Origin: Sepioteuthis lessoniana
Lineage: Eukaryota > Mollusca > Cephalopoda > Myopsida > Loliginidae
DNA length: 64,000 bases
Assembly: GCA_963585895.1 (NCBI GenBank)
Contig: OY757939.1
Location: 53,907,366 to 53,971,365, forward strand
Reading direction: 5' to 3'
Shown: positions 21,160-32,572 of the stretch, one piece after another
How positions within the stretch are numbered: the stretch's first letter is position 1
How the letters are laid out: each line of letters begins with the position of its first letter
Position numbers and translations under genes: made by a program
The notes under the pieces: generated by a model
Told to the model about the DNA's origin: nothing
The model's database searches: none
The model's input: only the letters and a program-made list of their open reading frames with translations

Positions 21160-21425
21160 TCAATATACGACACAAGGTCAAACGGAGTTTAACAGATTTA
21201 AATTCAGAGTTTTCCTTCTCCTAGACCGGTTGCCACACCAAGATTAAAAAAAACTCAGTCTGTCTTATTATTTTCCAATAGCTGGAACGAAAATAGTTGG
21301 ATGCATTCTTTTCCCAAGAGTATTAGCGCTAAGCGAAATTCAAATAGACACGTTCATGATTTGAACTCGGGTCCTCGTGTCTCCATTTCTTACGACGGTG
21401 ACTATTACTCTACCAGTACCTCCTT
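21160..21425 (-). mobile_element. SINE family 1, old copy
   Basis: Diverged; recognisable by aacggagtttaacagattta, the central block and the head at the right end. 21426-21853 beyond holds only a 29-bp direct duplication (tttcaggggatcaatttatc…, about 21587-21645). Confidence 0.65.
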
Positions 21426-21853
21426 TCATTATGAGCATAGCACATAATTCAATCCCAAATCTTTGATGCACTCAAAAAGGTCAATCAATCTCCATGTTGT
21501 AGAAACACAGGTAGTCTTTTTTGTCTCTTCCCTCCGGCATTACGACAGGAAACGAGTATCTCTATATCGCGTCTGTTGTCAAGCCTTTCAGGGGATCAAT
21601 TTATCCCTTGACACTTTCAGGGGATCAATTTATCCCTTGACACTTCCCACCTTGTAACAAGGACATATTTGTTTTAATCGTTTGTTTACTCTGGGTCACT
21701 GCTTTTTCTCCGTCGAGTACAGTGTACAGAAAACGGTATCAAGTTCAATCGGAGATCTACAATGTCCTTCACAAACCCTAAAAATAAATACATATTTTGA
21801 ATTTGCATAGATTTTTAATTTCTGTTCGGTCACCTGCTACCCATCTCACAAAC

Positions 21854-22200
21854 TGTTATATACCCTACCTATGAACATTAATAGGTATGTCTCATTCCTC
21901 ATAAATAGGATGGACACTACTGTGTTTTGGTTATTTCTCATTCAGTAACCTTTTGTTATGTTATAACACTGATATAGTGGAAGATCCTGAAACCCTCTGT
22001 AAATGGATTACTCGGTCTATAAAAGACACGAGTAAGCGGTAATCAAGCGTGTGAAGCGAGAGTACCCACTCTGGCATTCAAGATACAATCGAGTGTCCAT
22101 ATATTATTTGTACGTTGTACTTTCGAACGATAAACTTGTTATACTTACTCTTCGTGTGGAGTCTTATTTATACTGAGTATATTCCCCCAAATCAAAAAGA
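21854..22200 (+). promoter_or_regulatory. LTR-like promoter region with TATA box
   Basis: Non-repetitive stretch starting TGTTATATACCC with a strong TATA box (TATAAAA, 22018-22024) followed by gacacgagtaagcgg and gtgtgaagcgagagtacc. Base composition and layout resemble an LTR (U3, TATA, R/U5), but no matching 3' end or duplication could be fixed. Confidence 0.3.
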
Positions 22201-22566
22201 ACCATCGCAATGGCTGGCCTCTTATAAAACTTACTTGTCAGTCTTAAAATTACATTAGGAACATCAAGTTTACAGTACTTCTCGCAACTAAGTAAGTTAT
22301 TGATTCTTTTTAAGAATCTGCCCATTTCATCTTAAATACCATCTCGTTAATTCCCTAAAATTCTCCTATAACCTGTTATGGACGTTATTATATATTTTGC
22401 TCCTGCAATTTGAGGTGACTCGTTTTTGAAAGGCAAACGATATAACCGACGTGGACAAAAGAATATTCACAACAAAGCAATACAAAGAAAATTACATTTA
22501 TATATATCAACAAGTACATTGTAAAAAAATATTACAAATGTTCAAAATATAGTTCGTCAAATATTC

Positions 22567-22592
22567 GTGTGTGTGTGTGTGTGTGTGTGTGC
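22567..22592 (+). repeat. (GT)13 microsatellite
   Basis: Pure GT run. 22201-22566 and 22600-23150 have no recognisable feature. Confidence 0.95.
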
Positions 22593-23156
22593 AGTTATTA
22601 TCGAGATATATGCAAGAAGACAAAATATTAACTGTGTCCTACAGGCTATATGTGCATGTTGATAAAGTATTTTACACAAAAGTACTAATACACAGGCCTT
22701 TTGTCTTTTTCCGGTTTTGCTGAAGAGTGTGAAGAGTGTGAAATGCTTTCGACGGATAGGCAGAACATAAGAACTTGCATACTATACACGCGCCCATTAT
22801 ATGTTTCTGGAGTTACGTGTCGCTAGATGGGATTCATGATTGTAAGAGTTAAAAGACAGGACGAGAGCTCCTCTCTGAGAGTCAAAATGTCAGACAGCGA
22901 ATTATTAGAAGTCTAAAGTATATTTAAACCTTGTCACGGGATCGACTCCAATCACACCTTTTATTTTGCGCAGGATAAAATCAAAGGTACGGACGTAGCT
23001 GGGAGCACAAATCACGTGACTTCCCAAACCAATAGGTTTCAGAAATTAATTAGTTTACTGACGTCCACCGTCTTTGTTTCGGGAACGAGTGAATCAGGAT
23101 CCTATTTTCTAGAATTTTCCTGTATCATGGCCATTCTAATAAATACAGGTGTAAGT

Positions 23157-23405
23157 AAAGTAAAGTAAATTTGGCGACCAGAAGGCTCCATTTTCAATAG
23201 CTACTACACCGAGGTGTAGGGGAGGGTGCTACTCCTTTCACTGGATTGCTCCACTTTACCCTCGATATGTACCTTATATTGCTGAGTGTTCAGCAAGGAG
23301 GTATCAAGTACCATTTTTAATGTCTTTGGTATGACGCGACCTGGGATTAAACCCATGTCTCTCGAACCATTGGTGAACACTCTACCCACTGGACCAATAG
23401 GAGTG
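23157..23405 (-). mobile_element. SINE family 3
   Basis: Complete minus-strand copy ending at the A-box region tgaacactctacccactgga. Confidence 0.85.
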
Positions 23406-23469
23406 TAAATCCGATAAACCTTCGTCAATAACTAATTAACTGCATAACGTGTGATATAGCTACTACAAT

Positions 23470-23890
23470 ATTGCATTAAGTGGGGCGATGAGCAGCATAG
23501 TCCAGCAGCGCTCGACTTTGAGCGGTCATGCTTTGGCAGACTTGAGACCTTTGGGTGGGTGGGCTGCAACATTGACAAGTAGTCCATGATCGGCAAACTT
23601 GAGACCAAAAGGCCCCCGGCTTCGGCTAGGCCACGTTCGGGTGAGCGAGCGACAGCATTGTCACCTTTGTCACCTTTATAGCACTGGACCTCGCTGTGCA
23701 GTTTAAGCTATAATTAGGCATTCGTGCCTGGACCATGTTTGGTTCATCGGGCCCTAAGTGGGCCGATGACCAGCAAAGTCAAGTAGGGCTCAAGCCTCGG
23801 CCCGTGCCCAACTTCCCACTCCCCTAAATCCCCACTATAATCAACCTTCGGGTCATTGACCTTGTATCAAGTCCTGTCTGGTGGGAGGCA
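23470..23890 (+). repeat. GC-rich island with internal direct repeat
   Basis: taagtggggcgatgagcagc (about 23475) recurs as taagtgggccgatgaccagc (about 23754). gcccccggcttcggctagg and gcctcggcccgtgccc raise GC far above the surroundings. The end (accttgtatcaagtcctgtc, tggtggga) matches the tail of the family 5 SINE at 42.7 kb. No open frame of note. Confidence 0.55.
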
Positions 23891-23952
23891 GAGACAGATA
23901 TCGCTACTAGAACATTTAATCGGTTATATTACTAGTCATATTTATCAAAGGG

Positions 23953-24085
23953 AAGTCCTTGTGGCGCAGTGACAAAATGCGCTGGAGTGCAACATCGTAG
24001 TAAGCGGGTTCGAACTCCATTCGGGTTATTATTACCTTCACTTTCAGACTAATATTCTTCGAAAAGGAATGAATCCCCTAGTATT
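23953..24085 (+). mobile_element. SINE family 2, head fragment
   Basis: ccttgtggcgcagtgacaaa with B box gggttcgaactcc; the tail is absent. Confidence 0.7.
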
Positions 24086-24274
24086 ATTACGGTTCTTTAA
24101 TCCGTGCTGGCAGTGCGACTTGATGATGATGAAACAACTTTCTCAGGGCCGAACTGAGAGTGATATCGTTTCCTGCGCCAAAAATAAGAATTATTGTACC
24201 CAAAAACCATCCCATACAATTGTATAATTTTAATCCAAAATTTGTTTCTAAAGCTCGATGCCTCAAATAATTGG

Positions 24275-24337
24275 TTGATTGGTTATGTTTCATAGCATAT
24301 TAACCCTCGTAGGTTATTTAAAGCCAAATCTTCTTTA

Positions 24338-24338
<1 letters not shown>
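24275..24338 (-). mobile_element. SINE family 2, tail fragment
   Basis: ttgattggttatgtttcata through ttatttaaagcc, next to (CA)n, (TA)n and (GA)n runs. Confidence 0.65.
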
Positions 24339-24402
<64 letters not shown>

Positions 24403-24640
24403 GTATCCTCGTGGTGTAATGGTTAAAGCGATGGACTGCGGAATCGTAGAAAGCGAGTTTGTATTTCAGTCGCACTATTACGTTCACTTTCGGAAAAATA
24501 CCTTTGGGAAAGGTATGAACCCCTTATCCTCCCAGCTATGGATCAAATAATTCCACAGTTGTTCTTCTAAGAGAATGGCTTTGGTATTAAATAACCTACA
24601 AAGGTTGATATGACATTAAACAAAGAAACCAAACCAAACA
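24403..24640 (+). mobile_element. SINE family 2, complete
   Basis: Head atcctcgtggtgtaatggtt, central block, tail ending aaagaaaccaaaccaaac, then a (TA)n tract. The best plus-strand family 2 copy in the window. Confidence 0.85.
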
Positions 24641-24765
24641 TATATATATATATATATATATATATGAAGAAAAAGGAAAAGTGGTTTCTTCACTTTTCCA
24701 TTTATTTTTCTTCATCTCGTCGGATTTACTAAATTAGACATAATTAACAGTAATTTCAAGTTAAA

Positions 24766-24823
24766 TTAAATGCATCCCATTAAATGCATCCCATTAAATG
24801 CATCCCATTAAATGCATCCCATT
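24766..24823 (+). repeat. 14-bp tandem repeat, 4 units
   Basis: Four perfect units of aaatgcatcccatt. Confidence 0.9.
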
Positions 24824-24849
24824 AACTGTGGAATGTCAACTGAATTTCT

Positions 24850-26300
24850 TTTAGTGTTTGTGTTTACAATTATTAACCTTCAAGTATAACTTTTAAAACA
24901 AAATTTAATAGTTTCAAAAAAGTTTATACCATTGAATTTTAACAATTTTAATCTACATTATTAAATCAATTATTTATATTGATGTAATCTTTGAAGGACT
25001 ATGATTATGAATAATGAATTCAACTGCAACAAAATAGAAATATATATTTATTTTGAACAAAATTATTAAATACACTTTGCATATTAGCTCATTTTCTCTT
25101 ACATTAAAATCATCAGCTACTGTTGATTCTGAACACTTTATTGCTGACTACTGCTGCTGATGTTGAAGGCTCTGAGTATTGATGCTGATTCTTAATTCTT
25201 TGAGTACTGCTTACTGCTGCTGAATGCTGAAGACTTTGAGTATTGCTGCTGAATGCTGAATGCTCTGAGTATTGCTGACTGCTCTGAGTATTTCTGACTG
25301 CTGCTGATGTTGAATGCTCTGAGTATTTCTGACTACTGCCGATGCTGAATGCTCTGAGTATTGCTGACTGCTGTTGATGCTGAATGCTCTGAATATTGAT
25401 GCTGATTCTTAATACTTCGAGTATTGCTGACTGCTGCTGATGCTGAATACTTTGAGTATTGCTGCTGAGGCTGATGCTAAATGCTCCGAGTATTTTTTAA
25501 TCACCAGCACCTAAATGTACTCCATATTTTGTCTTGAAGGATTATATCATTTTGTTGTGGAAAGACTGTTTACAATTATTAACTTCCAAGCGTAACTTTC
25601 AAAGCGAAATTTAACAAATTCGAAAAAGCTTAAACCTTTGATTCATGATAATTTCTATTTTCATAATTGAATCATTTATGCAAACATCATCTTTCAATAA
25701 TTCAGATATTACTGAATTTAACTGAAACAGAATGAAATATACTCATTGCACGCAAAAAAAAAAAAAAAAAATCTCCCAAAGAAGCCATATGTATTGACTC
25801 TTTTTTTCTTTTTCTTTAAATCAGCAACTGCTGCTGATTGTAGATGTTCTGTATACTTCGAACATTAGTCTTTTCTTAAATTCACTCCATACTTTGTCGG
25901 CAAGTGTCAAATGCTTATTTATGGAAAGACTGTTTACAATTATTAAACTTCAAGCGTAACTTTCAAAACAAAATTTAACAATTTCAAAAGAGTTTATACC
26001 ATTAAATTATAACAATCTAAATTTGTATTTTTAAATTAAATTTATGTAATCTTTGAAGAACTATGATCAGGAATAATGTATTAAACAGAATTTTAATTTA
26101 AAAAAAATTAAACAGAATTTTACGATATATTAATTTACAACAGAAAAACAATTTCAAAAAACAGCGGATTACCCTGTTCTCTTTTTCATCAAATCAGAAA
26201 CAGCTGAACGCTGTGTGTACCCTCTGACTGACGTCAGTACCGAAATTCACTCCATATTTGACTTTGAAGAGGCATATTCTATTGTGAAAGAGGATTACTG
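24850..26300 (+). repeat. Long diverged tandem repeat with CTG-rich minisatellite
   Basis: Three copies (24855, 25570, 25930) of a block starting tttacaattattaac(c)ttcaag and including gtaatctttgaagga. 25110-25495 is a minisatellite of about 30-35 bp (gctgactgctgctgatgctg, aatgctctgagtat). The 89-codon open frame at 26215-26484 starts in this repeat (cactccatatttgactttga) and is not a credible gene. Confidence 0.7.
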
Positions 26301-26681
26301 CAAATTCCAAGTTTTAGGTGCTCATTACAATATGCATAAACTCACAGAATCTCCAAGAGAATTTTATACTTCTCATTCTTTAACACGGATTTTCATTTGT
26401 GCATCAACCATTGGGTCGAATGGTCTAATTTTAATCTCTTGTACAATTCCCTGGAGATCAGCAGTAAATCATATAATTGCTTGAAGTAAAAGAAAAATAC
26501 TGACTTTATCAATGCCCAACAAGAGCTGACATTCTGTAAAACCAACCAACCAACCAAACAAACAACCATCTAAAACAGAATGGGGCGTATGTTCGAATGT
26601 TACAGGGGGCTTAATTTTGTTCCTGGTGTGAGCTGTTTTTGGCTTACAAGTAACGACTCGAGTGAGTTAGGCCAGTATCAT

Positions 26682-27002
26682 CATCATCATGTCGTGCTGG
26701 TAGCACGGATATCCCTGACCCTCTCTCGCCACTTTTCCCTATCGTTCATCGCTTCAGCCAGGTCTTCTGGACAACATCCCGTATCCTCACATAGCTGCTG
26801 AATGTATGTTCGTGTTGGTCGTCCTGCTTTTGCACGGCCATGTGTGGGGGTCCATAAGAGTACATCTCTTATGAGTTCGTCCCTGCTTCTCCGGCAGTGT
26901 CCTGCATGTCTGGTTCGTCTAACTCGAATAGTTTTCGTGATAGGAGGCAGGTGGCCGTACAGTTGGTGTCTTGTGGGGTGTTGCTGCCAGGACTTGTTCA
27001 AG
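26682..27002 (-). pseudogene. RTE-like LINE 3' terminal fragment
   Basis: About 320 bp of the C-terminal domain and (CAT)n tail. The minus frame reads NKSWQQHPTRHQLYGH...TRHAGHCRRS...GRAKAGRPTRTY...KWRERVRDIRA. It is truncated at its 5' end after codon AILNKSW. Confidence 0.85.
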
Positions 27003-27831
27003 ATGATATAGATATTTAATAATTTAGAATGATTACACTTTGTGGGGTTTTATAAAATATTTAAGGAGTTAATTGACTAAAATATAAACAAAAATAAGTT
27101 TGCAGATTTTTATTTATTCATTTATTTATTTACTGTTGAAGAAGTTGGATGAAAAACTTATCCTCCTCAGAGAATTTTTATCTCTATCTGTAATTAATTG
27201 GCCACTATGAATGATAAATGTAATTAGCAGCGTTGCTTCTGTTTTTGGTGGCTGTCTGGCTCTTTCAAATTATTCGCAGATAAGAAACTAAATTTGATCA
27301 GAATTTTAATAGAATTAAAAAGGAAAAAGAAAAAAGAGAGAAGAATAACCTTCAAAATATTCATTGAAAAATCCCAATTTCCTAATTTAAAAAAAATACC
27401 CTTTTTTTTATTATGATTTTTTAAAAAATGGTAATTTTTTTCCGTTCTTCAAATTTTATTCCGACTATCAGGAAAAAACAAACCAGCATGCAGCTACAAA
27501 TTTATAAGGCTTTACCGATTATAAAAAGTGGAGTAGTACTTTGAGAAAGCGTGGGAACGGCGTTGCCTTACTTACTCAATTTTTTTAAGAGGAGGAGGAA
27601 ACAGCCTTTCCTCACCCTAACATATACTAAATCTCTTCTGTTTATCTGTCTTTATGCCCTTAAAATTAGCCGAAACGGTGTTGTAGTGGTTTTCTCTACT
27701 CACCGGCTCACTCTGTTCTCAAGATCAGATAGCCCTACGTTCTCCCGCGTCCATTTTCCCTTATTTATCTATGTATTCATTTATTTTTAAGTATTGCTTC
27801 TACGAAAATAATGTCACCTAGTTACTAGGGT

Positions 27832-28171
27832 ACTATTTACCAACCCCTCCGCTCGGGCAGGATATGACACAAGGTCAATTTTTTAAGCGGAGTTTAACAG
27901 GTTTGAATTCAGAGTTTTCCTTCTCCTAGACTAGTTGCCTTACCAAGGCTGAAGAACCTAGTCCGTCCTACTATTTATCCATAGCTGGAGGGAGAATAAG
28001 GGGGTTCATACCTTTCCCAAGGGTATTTGCCCGAAAGTGAACGTAATAGCGCGACTGGAGTACGAACTCGCGTACTACGATTCCGCAGTTCATCGCTTAA
28101 CCATTACACCACGAGGACACCCCCAAAATTACACCACGAGGACACCCCCAATTACACCACGAGGACACCCC
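27832..28171 (-). mobile_element. Chimeric SINE: family 2 head, family 1 tail
   Basis: Minus-strand element. Its tail half (27832-27998) is family 1 and its head half (about 27999-28122) is family 2, with the switch inside the shared central block. The 5' end carries two extra copies of a ~25-bp head segment (attacaccacgaggacaccc) up to 28171. The 17-bp duplication cacctagttactagggt (27815-27831, 28172-28188) encloses all of this, so it inserted as one unit, into the end of the mariner-type MITE. Confidence 0.8.
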
Positions 28172-28181
28172 CACCTAGTTA

Positions 28182-29228
28182 CTAGGGTGAGTCAAAAGTT
28201 TTGCATTGTTTTGCTAAAGTGAGGCACAAGTCGTAAGCTTCGGATGCTTTTGTCAATCTCGTTGTAACGTAATGGCCAAGGGATTTCGGTTCATGCCTTT
28301 GAGTTTAGTTAGGCTGAGAACCTTTCGGCTCTGCACATGGGTTAGTTAGGTGCAAACTTTGATGTAGGTGGTAACTCGGGTGCGGACGGACGTGCCACTC
28401 AGAGATGTCACCATAGTCCGAGATGACAGAACGGGGTGACCGGATGCGGGTGACGTCACGCACCGGAAGCGCACGGAGGTTTGTGGGAGATTTGAAGAAA
28501 GTTAGAGAGTTGAAACTAGACACCAAACGGGGAGGTTCGACTTTTGCGAGCTCGCCGAAGCAGGCGAATTTGCGACCTATGGGTGCCGCACGAGATGGGG
28601 ACCAGATGAAGAAGCCAGCCTAGCAAGATTGTGTCTCACCTCCTTATGTCGAAACCTTTAACTCAAAGTTAATAAAAAGGTTTCGTACCTGAACAAGAAG
28701 TCGTTACGTGTTTTCGAATTTCGAGATTCCTATGTTCTTTATGTGTTCTACGTTATGTATATATGTAATGAACGTCCCATGTACATTTCGCCAATAGCTG
28801 TATTTACCTATAGTACATCGTGAAGGAGACGAACCACTGTGGACTGATACTCCTCGAATGCCACTCGCTAGATTTGCTTCAGTGGCTTGGCACACACCCT
28901 TGGAAATCACGGTTGTAGGTCTACCCGACCTTGCCTGATAGTCAAGGTTCTTGTAGCCCGAGTAAAATTTCTTGAACCATCTGGTTACTGTATTGGGATC
29001 AATTGCACCTTCTTCTGCAAGACAAATATTTTGACCCAATTCGAACTCTTGCAGCCTAAGTTCCCGAATTAGACAACGTTGCGCGTACATCTGTGCGGCT
29101 TTCAAGTCACTCACGGAGTGAAAACAGGCATATGTTAGCTCACTTACTACCACGATACTACAAAGGTACCTTCCACAACTTCAACTGCTTCAGTTACCAA
29201 ATATTGCCAAACTTTTAACTCACGCTAG
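28182..29228 (-). mobile_element. mariner-type MITE with nested solo LTR
   Basis: The termini ctagggtgagtcaaaag (28182) and its inverted counterpart cttttaactcacgctag (to 29228) are each bounded by TA. Between them the minus strand (28822-29153) encodes only a transposase N-terminus: MYAQRCLIRELRLQEFELGQN, then NTVTRWFKKFYSG and SGRP, a helix-turn-helix of the HTH_48 type. No catalytic domain remains. A solo LTR (28263-28817) interrupts it. Without the LTR the element is about 490 bp, an internal-deletion derivative. The last residues of the minus open frame beyond 28821 come from the LTR. Confidence 0.8.
28263..28817 (+). mobile_element. Solo LTR, family A (copy C)
   Basis: Begins TGTAACGTAATGG and ends GTACA, with TCGT duplicated on both sides (28259-28262 and 28818-28821). 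It contains the CRE palindrome TGACGTCA at 28451-28458 and a polyadenylation signal AATAAA at 28671-28676, followed by the conserved gtttcgtacctgaacaa. Length 555 bp. No internal region, primer-binding site or second LTR adjoins, so it is a solo LTR. The short open frame inside is not shared in frame with the other copies. Confidence 0.75.
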
Positions 29229-29576
29229 TATTTTCATGGTATTGGATAGGTTGCTGCAAGAGAGGATAATTAGTCGAATCCCCACTCGCCAAGGCAAGGT
29301 TCAATATTATCATCAGTGTATCTGAGGTATACTAACACTGAATAAACGGAAGAAAAGACAGTATAAGCTTATTTACACCTATATGAACATTTAATACATA
29401 TATAACATACGTACAATGAGTATTGACAAGAATACACAAACATATCGCAACAAATATGCATATGTTGTTTTACGAACAATCAGTAAATGAAAGGGGAGCA
29501 AAATGGTAAAAAGTCTTATTTGAAATCGATGGCAGAAAAATTATACAGTAAAGCCATACTGACTTTACTGTATAAT

Positions 29577-29663
29577 CATATTTACCAATCCCTCCGTTCG
29601 GGCAAGGTCAATTTTTAAGCGGAGTTTAACAGGTTTGAATTCAGAGTTTTTCTTCTCCTAGAC
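29577..29663 (-). mobile_element. SINE family 1, tail fragment
   Basis: Only the 3' ~85 bp. The motif gactttactgtataat flanks it (about 29562 and 29661), a likely target duplication. Confidence 0.65.
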
Positions 29664-30115
29664 TTTACTGTATAATGATCGGACAGGAGATATGTCTCAC
29701 CTCTCCAAAGAACTGAGGTCAAAGAGAACCAGATGGATAAGGGGATTTTTACATGTGACCACCACAATAATGACGTTAGAAAAGCGACTTTTCAGCTACA
29801 AGTCTCTATTCTTCCAAACAGTCAGGTCTTTTGGCAAATTTTTTGCCACTGTTGAACAACAACCGGAATGCTGCGCCCATAAAAATCTTTATAAGTTGAA
29901 ACGAAACTACAACAATAGACACACTGTTGGATAGAACAAGTTTTCAGCTACAGAACAGGTTCATCATTTGCTTTTAAATGTACCCTACTTCAAACAGAAA
30001 ACACATCAGCGTCATATAATTTTGACTTTTCAATTACTTCAGCATATTATTAGACCATGTCGAATACACAGATGAACCGGACACAAAAGAAACAACAGGA
30101 ATAATAGCAATTTCA

Positions 30116-31553
30116 TCATCCTCCTCCTCTTGCCGTGCCGCCAGCACGGATATCCCTGACCCTCTCTCGCCACTCCTCCCAATCGTTCATCGTGTCCGGC
30201 AGGTCCTCAGGGCTACATCCTGTATCCTCACAGAACTGCTGTTTGTAGGTTCGAGCTGGTCGCCCTGCTTTTGCTCGGTCATGTGAAGAGTTCCATAGGA
30301 GTACATCACTTATGAGCTCTTCCCTACTTCTCCAGCAGTGTCCTGCATGTCTGGTTCGTCTAACTTTGATAATTTTCGTGATGGGTAGTAGGTGACCGTA
30401 TAGATGCTGCTTTGTCGGGTGCTGTCTCCAGGGCTTGTTCAATATTGCTCGCAGCATTCTTGTGTCGTTGCCGTCAAGCTTTTTCTCCAGCCGTTTAGTT
30501 AGCGTCCATGTAGTGCATCCATATAGCAGTATCGACACAATCACTGCTTGGAAGAAACTGCGTTTCATTTTATCGTTCAGGTCTGACTTCCATATGACCG
30601 ATAGTCTATCAATAGCGCTCCATGTCTTTGTTAGTCGCGTGTCGATGTCTGTCTCGGTTGATAAGACGCTGCTTCCTAGGTAGGTGAACTTGTCAACTAG
30701 TTCCAGAGACCTACCATTTCGTGGGAAAATGTCATCTGTCTGATTAAAACACATATATTCCGTTTTGTGTGCATTGACATGGAGGAAAATAACTGTGGCG
30801 GCTTGTTCCAGACTATGCAGTAGGGTTTCTGCTTGGGCGGGTACATTTGCCAGTAGCGCTATGTCATCGGTGTTGTCGGCGTCGGTAGTTGTTTGTGTGG
30901 GGTACCTTCTGCTTCTTTTCTTTGTCAGCTCAAAACCGTTTTCTTTGATTTTATCGATTGATGTTCTAAGCACGTAGTCTAGACAGATGATAAAGAGGTA
31001 TGGAGCTAGTGTGTCTCCTTGCAGTACTCCTGCTACAATGTCGAAGTAGTCTGTGTCTCCATCTGGAGAACGTACTTTCGCTTTGGTGTTTCTATAGAGA
31101 ATCATTATGCGTGCGACGGTTTCTTTTGGTAGGCCGTATGCGAGAAGAATTTGCTCCATCTTCTCTCTGTGAATGGTATCAAAGGCCTTGGTAAAGTCAA
31201 CAAATAATATTGTCGCCTGTAGGTTTTTTGCTTCAAGAATTCTCCGGATAGTCAATATTTGTGAGGTCGTAGATCTATTTCTCCGGAAGCCATTTTGGTT
31301 CTTCCTAAGAATGTTGTCAATTTTGGGTTCTATGCGGTTGCGTTGTTGGGCATTGTATATTTTGGCTGCTATGGATGTAAGTGTTATACCTCGGTAGTTC
31401 TTGGGTAATCCGAGGTTGTCTTTTTTAGGGAAAGGGTGGATGCATACCTTCATCCATCTGTCTATCGGATTTTGATTATAAACTGCATTAGATTGTCAGA
31501 GCAGTATGTCGTCGAATTGTCTGGTATTCCATACTTCTGGGGGAATACTCTTC
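30116..31553 (-). pseudogene. RTE-like LINE, reverse transcriptase and 3' end, 5'-truncated
   Basis: Longest LINE copy in the window, encoding the reverse transcriptase that performs target-primed reverse transcription. An open frame of 445 codons (30116-31453) has fingers/palm motifs in order: FRRNRSTTSQ near residue 57, VDFTKAFD at 85-92, VLQGDTLAPYLF at 143-154, and DADNTDD at 191-197. Homology continues upstream of that Met (QFDDILL, stop, QSNAVYNQNPIDRW), with an in-frame TGA around 31497-31499, so the Met is internal to the ancestral protein. The catalytic box normally reads YADD in related copies; here it is NTDD, so the two Asp remain but the neighbours changed. The endonuclease domain is absent. 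The C-terminal tail (TRHAGHCWRS...GRPARTY...WRERVRDIRA) and a CAT/CTC-rich 3' end match the other copies. It is probably dead. The clade is inferred from the tail and the 3' triplet repeat. Confidence 0.85.
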
Positions 31554-31554
31554 C

Positions 31555-32210
31555 ATAATAGTTGATAAATTTGCCTCACAATTTTATACACAAAATACAA
31601 TAATTATTGTGAGGCAAGTATCATTACAGTCCCATAATATTCATTTGCCTCGCAATTTTTTTCCCTAAATGTAATGACTATTGAGGAACAAGTATCATTT
31701 CTGTCCTACAATATTTGTTATTCGCCTATCAAATTTATTCACTACATGTAAAAATTATTGCGGGACACCTATCATTAAAAGTAAAGTTAGCAACTTTTTC
31801 AATAGCGACTTTTTTTAAGCTACTACACTGAGGTATAGGGAAGGGTGCTACTCCATTCCCTTGATTGTTCCACTTTACCCTTGATCCTTACTTTATATTG
31901 CTGAGTACTAAGCAAGGCGGCATCAAGTACCATTTTTTTAGTCTTTGGTATGACTCGATCTGGGATTGAACCCTAGTCTCCCGGACCATTGGCGAACACG
32001 TCCCATAATATTTATTTCCATCGCACTTTAATACATTAAATGTAAAAATTACTATGAAACTAGTAACGCTACTGTCCCATAATATTTGTTATTTGTGTAT
32101 CAACTTTATACTCTGAAATTAATAATTATTGGAGTAACACTGTCTCATGATATTTTTTAAATTCGTATATTAATTTCGTTCTCTAAACGTAACAACTATG
32201 ATGCGTCACC
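31555..32210 (+). repeat. ~88-bp tandem repeat split by a SINE
   Basis: Units with tcccataatatttgtta, tcgcaattt, aaatgtaaaaattattg and gcaagtatcatt at 31555-31780 and 32005-32210. 32341-32572 after it is unassigned. Confidence 0.7.
31780..32002 (-). mobile_element. SINE family 3 in a tandem repeat
   Basis: Minus-strand copy that splits the ~88-bp tandem repeat at 31555-32210. Confidence 0.8.
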
Positions 32211-32211
32211 T

Positions 32212-32340
32212 CACGTGGTATAATGGTTGGCAAGCTGGATGAGCAGATCATTGTTACTGAGTTTGATTCTCACTGAGTATCCCAATATCCTGGCCGTGTG
32301 CCACAACTAAGCCAAACTTAACAAATAACTATTACGAGAC
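32212..32340 (+). mobile_element. SINE family 4
   Basis: tRNA-like head (cacgtggtataatggttggc, gagtttgattctcac) followed by ggccgtgtgccacaactaag. Other copies of this family share the gtgccacatctaagc motif. Confidence 0.65.
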
Positions 32341-32572
32341 CGAGGTTTTATTTTTATCAATATCTCGGACTCATTTGGTTCACCTGGCTCACAGTACTTG
32401 CTGTTACTTAGTGGTTACCCATTTAAGAACTAACCAGGCTTAGCGTTGCTTTACTTCGGTGATTTGGCCGGAAATGCCGCTTTTAGAGTTACTTGACTAT
32501 CAGTAGAAATTTTTATAAGTTTTGCTCAATCAGTTGAACGGATTTATTAAATTTCTTTCAGATTTATTAAAC

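Noticed and set aside
26215-26484. 89-codon open frame as a small gene
   Set aside because: Its first part belongs to the surrounding diverged tandem repeat, and nothing resembling a domain or splice context is visible.
28423-28623. Small basic protein encoded in the LTR
   Set aside because: Open frames in the three plus-strand LTR copies differ in frame and sequence; conservation is at the DNA level only.
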